64,000 bases of DNA, from positions 55,283 to 119,282 of the forward strand of contig CAZLCX010000005.1 in the NCBI GenBank assembly GCA_964558325.1. Reading direction: 5' to 3'. This DNA comes from Halonatronomonas sp964558325 (lineage in GTDB: Bacteria > Bacillota > Halanaerobiia > Halanaerobiales > Halarsenatibacteraceae). Below the pieces are notes generated by a model that did not search any database, was not told the DNA's origin, and saw only the letters and a list, made by a program, of their open reading frames with translations. Shown here one piece after another: positions 60,958-64,000 of this stretch. Made by a program: the position numbers and the translations under genes. How positions within the stretch are numbered: the stretch's first letter is position 1; every line of letters begins with the position of its first letter.

Positions 60958-63660
60958 ATGGCTTTAATTACAATAAATGATAAGGAATATCAGGTAGAAG
61001 ATGGTCTTTCTATCCTGGAGGCTGTAAGAGCCCAGGGTATGGAGATACCGACTCTCTGTTATCATCCTGAACTGAGTATTAGTGGGGGATGCAGGCTCTG
61101 TCTGGTTGAGGATTTAGAATCAAATCAATTGATTCCGTCCTGTTCTACAGAAGTAAGTGATGGTCTGAAAATAAATATAGATAATGAAAGAGTAGAGCGG
61201 GCCAGAAAGAGTGTGGTAGATCTTTTATTAAGTGATCATCCTCTTGATTGTATGGTCTGTGAAGCTGATGGTAACTGTACTCTCCAGGACTTAGCTTATA
61301 AGTATGATATTCAGGAATCTTCATTTGGAGCTAAAAGGGATAGCCGCTTTGAAATAGAAAATGACAATCCATTTATTGTCCATGACCCAGACAAATGCAT
61401 ACTCTGCGGCCGCTGTATTAGAGTGGATAATGAGGTTCAATGTTCTGATGCAATTGACTTTGTGAACCGGGGTTTTACAACCAAGGTTGGAGCTGCCTTA
61501 AAAGAGGACCTTGGAAGTGATGATTCAAGTTGTGTGTTCTGCGGCCAGTGTGTTGAAATGTGTCCGACTGGCGCATTAACATATAAACCTTCGATTGGAG
61601 AGGGCCGAGAATATGATTTAGAACATACTGAGACAACCTGTGGCTACTGTGGAGTTGGCTGTAAGTTAGATCTAAAAACCAGAGATAATAAGGTTGTTGA
61701 AGTTGGCTCAATTTATAGAGAAGGAACTCCTAATCCAGTTGGTGAGTCCTGTGTTAAGGGTCGGTTTGGTTATGAATTTATTGATCATCCTGATCGCTTA
61801 AAGACCCCTTTAATCAAGGATAAAGAGACTGGTGAGTTTAACGAGGCCAGCTGGGATGAAGCTTTAGATTATATTGGAGATAAGTTTAAGCAGATTAAGC
61901 AGGAGTCTGGTGGGGATGCCTTTGGGGCTCTCTGTTCTGCCCGCTGCACCAATGAAGAAAATTATCTAATGCAGAAATTGATGAGGGCAGGGTTAGGAAC
62001 CCATACCATTGACCACTGTGCTCGATTGTGACACTCCTCCACTGTGGCCGGTCTGGCCAAAAGTTTTGGTAGTGGAGCAATGACTAATTCGATTGCTGAG
62101 ATCGATGATTTAGATGTAATCTTTGTGACTGGGTCTAATCCTACTGAAAACCATCCAGTGATTGGCAGCAGAATGAAGAAGGCTGTCAGGAATGGCGCCA
62201 AGTTAATTGTTGCTGACCCGAGAAAGATTGGTTTAGTCGAAGAAGCAGATCTCTTTTTACAGCAGAGACCTGGTTCTGATATTGCCTTGATTAATGGGAT
62301 GATGAATGTAATTTTAGAAGAAGGTTTACAGAATGATAAATTTATTGAAGAGAGAACAGAAAATTATGAAGCTGTTGCAGAAGTTGTAAGTCAGTACCCA
62401 CCTGAAAGAGTGGAAGAGATTACCGGGGTACCTGCTGAGGATATAAGAAAGGCAGCCAGAATCTTTGCTGAGGCTGAAAATGGTGCAATTTATTATGCTA
62501 TGGGAATTACCCAGCATACAACTGGTACTGCCAATGTAACCTCATTGACATCCCTTGCTTTATTGACTGGTAATGTTGGTAAAGAAGCCAGTGGAGTTAA
62601 TCCTCTAAGGGGACAGAGTAATGTCCAGGGAGCCTGTGATTTAGGAGGTTTACCTAATGTTTTTCCAGGCTATCAAAAAGTTACTGAACCTGAAATCAGG
62701 GATAAATTTGCTAAGGCCTGGAATGTGGATGGCTTTCCAGAAGAGGCTGGTCTGACAGTAGTTGAGCTGTTTAAGGCTGCTGAAAAAGGTGATGTCAGGG
62801 CCTTATATATAATGGGTGAGAATCCTGTTATTTCTGATCCTGATCAGAACCATATTATAGAAGCATTGGAAAAGACAGAATTTACAGTAGTTCAGGATAT
62901 CTTCTTTAATGATACAGCAGAATATGCTGATGTGGTTTTACCGGCTGCCTGTTTTGCTGAAAAAGAGGGGACATTTACTAATACTGAGCGGAGAGTTCAG
63001 AAGGTGGAAAAAGTTGTAGATCCTCCAGGTGATGCCTGGCCTGACTGGAAAATCATTGCTGAAATCTCCAGGCGAATTGGCTATGAGATGGAGTATAATA
63101 ATGCCGGAGAGATAATGGCAGAGATAGCTGAAGTAACCCCTATTTATGGCGGTATTTATTATGATCGCTTAGGTGAGCTTGGTCTGCAGTGGCCATGTCC
63201 TGATAGAGATCATCCAGGTACTAAGTTTTTACATGAGGGCGAATTTGCCCGGGGCAAGGGTAAATTTTATCCAGTCCATTATACCCCTCCTGTTGAAGAA
63301 ATGGATGATGATTATCATTATATTATGATGACTGGAAGGATGTTGTATCACTATCATTCAGGTACTATGACCAGAAACTCTGCTGCTATTGATGAATTTG
63401 AGTCTGATGCTTATGTTGAAATCAGTAATGAAGATGCAGAAAAATTAGGGATTGAATATGGTGATAGAGTTAAGGTTAGTTCCAGGCGAGGTGAAGTTGA
63501 AACTTTTGCCCGAGTAGGAGACCGGGTTGCACCTGGTTATCTCTTTATGCCGTTCCATTACGCAGAAAGTCCAGCCAATCGTTTGACCCATGATGCTCTT
63601 GATCCTGAAGCAAAGATACCTGAATATAAAGTTACAGCTGTAAGTTTAGAAAAAGTTTAA
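60958..63660 (+). CDS. fdhA: Formate dehydrogenase catalytic subunit, selenocysteine-containing (FdhA)
   Basis: One 900-residue CDS read through an in-frame TGA (62029-62031) as Sec358. The residues around it, DHCARLUHSSTVAGLAKSFGSGA, match the active site of molybdenum/tungsten formate dehydrogenases (E. coli FdhF: CARVUHGPSVAGL). The N-terminus is NuoG-like: [2Fe-2S] ligands Cys34/45/48/62; His94/Cys98/101/107; two ferredoxin motifs with Cys147/150/153 and Cys192/195/198/202; then the Mo-cofactor domain with [4Fe-4S] Cys228/231/235/265 and Lys267. The usual fourth Cys of the first ferredoxin motif is Asp157. The reading frame continues intact to 63660. Catalyses formate to CO2 with electrons passed to the NADH subunits. 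Confidence 0.93.
62029..62077 (+). promoter_or_regulatory. Bacterial SECIS element for Sec358
   Basis: Immediately after the TGA the RNA can form a stem CTCCACT/AGTGGAG (62037-62043 with 62071-62077) topped by TGGCC/GGCCA (62045-62049 with 62055-62059), closing the loop GGUCU at 62050-62054. GGUCU is the SelB-binding loop of E. coli fdhF, and the 18-base distance from the UGA to this loop is the same as I count for fdhF. Confidence 0.9.
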
Positions 63661-63672
63661 ATAAGATAAAAT

Positions 63673-63740
63673 ATCCTGAGTTAACTATTATTATTGATAT
63701 GCTGGTTAACTCAGGATTGTTCTTTTTGTAATTATTAGAT
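63673..63740 (+). terminator. Rho-independent terminator of the formate dehydrogenase operon
   Basis: A perfect 13-bp stem (ATCCTGAGTTAAC/GTTAACTCAGGAT, 63673-63685 and 63715-63727) with a large loop, followed by TGTTCTTTTTG. Confidence 0.88.
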
Positions 63741-63820
63741 AATTACAAAAAAACTAAAAATAATCTTAATTTTAAGCAGGAATTTTGAATTTAATGTTGA
63801 ATAATTAATATAGAAGAAAA

Positions 63821-63881
63821 ATTGTCGACAATAGACTAAAGGTTTAATGTTTTTTAAGTTTGTGTGTCGACAATATACTAA
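63821..63881 (+). promoter_or_regulatory. Candidate operator: two copies of GTCGACAATANACTAA before panB
   Basis: The first copy begins at 63824 (within the perfect palindrome ATTGTCGACAAT, 63821-63832), the second at 63866; their starts are 42 bases apart, about four helical turns. The second copy overlaps a possible -10 (TATACT, 63874-63879). The regulator is unknown. Confidence 0.6.
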
Positions 63882-63897
63882 TGAGGAGGTAATAACT

Positions 63898-64000
63898 TTG
63901 CCAAAGAAAAAAAGTATTTTAGATTTTTATGAAATGAAAAAAGAAGGTGAAAAGGTAGCCTGGATTACAGCCTATGACTTTCCAACTGCTCAATTTGCTG
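63898..64000 (+). CDS. panB: 3-methyl-2-oxobutanoate hydroxymethyltransferase (5' part)
   Basis: The first 34 codons (TTG start, GGAGGT 7 bases upstream) give MPKKKSILDFYEMKKEGEKV followed by AWITAYDFPTAQFA. The KEGEKx-TAYDxPTAxxA pattern is the N-terminus of PanB, which makes ketopantoate, the first pantothenate intermediate, using methylenetetrahydrofolate. The gene runs off the window. The short length makes the call likely rather than certain. Confidence 0.8.
   Translation, partial: MPKKKSILDFYEMKKEGEKVAWITAYDFPTAQFA

Noticed and set aside
62029..62031. TGA as a true stop or a frameshift pseudogene in fdhA
   Set aside because: The frame is unbroken on both sides, the flanking residues match the Sec active site of formate dehydrogenases, and a GGUCU SECIS-like hairpin follows at the expected distance.
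61962..62201. 79-residue minus-strand frame across the Sec codon region
   Set aside because: It is antisense to fdhA and its existence reflects the coding composition of the plus strand.

Overview
The window reads as a low-GC, anaerobic, probably halophilic Firmicute-type chromosome, most likely from the Halanaerobiales. The strongest taxonomic hint is a 500-residue sucrose-phosphate synthase that closely resembles the Halothermothrix orenii enzyme as I remember it. Other hints are glycolysis ending in pyruvate kinase with a PEP-utiliser-like tail, a NADH-linked seleno-formate dehydrogenase, acidic exported proteins, and transporter binding proteins with signal peptides but no lipobox cysteine, as expected of a diderm. 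The assignment is inference; no rRNA gene is present. No mobile element, CRISPR array or prophage was seen.

Layout. 1-1880: the end of a PTS IIC-type membrane protein and an FAD oxidoreductase. 1894-9505: a histidine operon, hisZ-G-D-C-B-H-A-F-IE, with a near-consensus promoter and a clear terminator; only histidinol-phosphate phosphatase is absent. 9575-17375: a GIY-YIG protein, pcrA, ligA and gatCAB, tightly packed. 17450-21404: housekeeping genes (glycerophosphodiesterase, rRNA methyltransferase, FmdB, phosphodiesterase, YlbF, NifU-like). 21516-29292: dnaE, aspA, a 58-residue protein, pfkA and pyk. 29470-31701: a PAS/GAF/GGDEF/HD-GYP signalling protein. 31799-35413: a TAXI-type TRAP transporter with a DUF1850 protein. 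36056-40807: a BMP-type nucleoside ABC transporter. 40881-46268: a DUF401 transporter, an MFS transporter, a PfkB kinase, sucrose-phosphate synthase and ndk. 46265-47689 (minus): thiT and a Nudix gene under a TPP riboswitch. 47778-51862: tRNA-Leu(UAG), tig, clpP, clpX and engB. 51884-55138: a methyltransferase, an ApbE-like protein and, on the minus strand, YihY. 55139-55976: an intergenic stretch with three separate 11-bp-period repeats, tRNA-Arg(CCU) and a T-box leader. 55977-63660: valS, then a three-gene formate dehydrogenase operon. 63898 to the end: the start of panB.

How it works together. The formate dehydrogenase catalytic gene is interrupted by an in-frame TGA at 62029-62031. The flanking residues and the downstream hairpin match bacterial selenocysteine insertion, so 60958-63660 should be read as one 900-residue selenoprotein working with the NuoE-like and NuoF-like subunits upstream. 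The SPS/PfkB/Ndk genes form a plausible sucrose-phosphate module: fructokinase supplies fructose-6-P and Ndk recharges the UDP released by SPS. The thiT leader contains two mutually exclusive pairings that would explain translational control by TPP.
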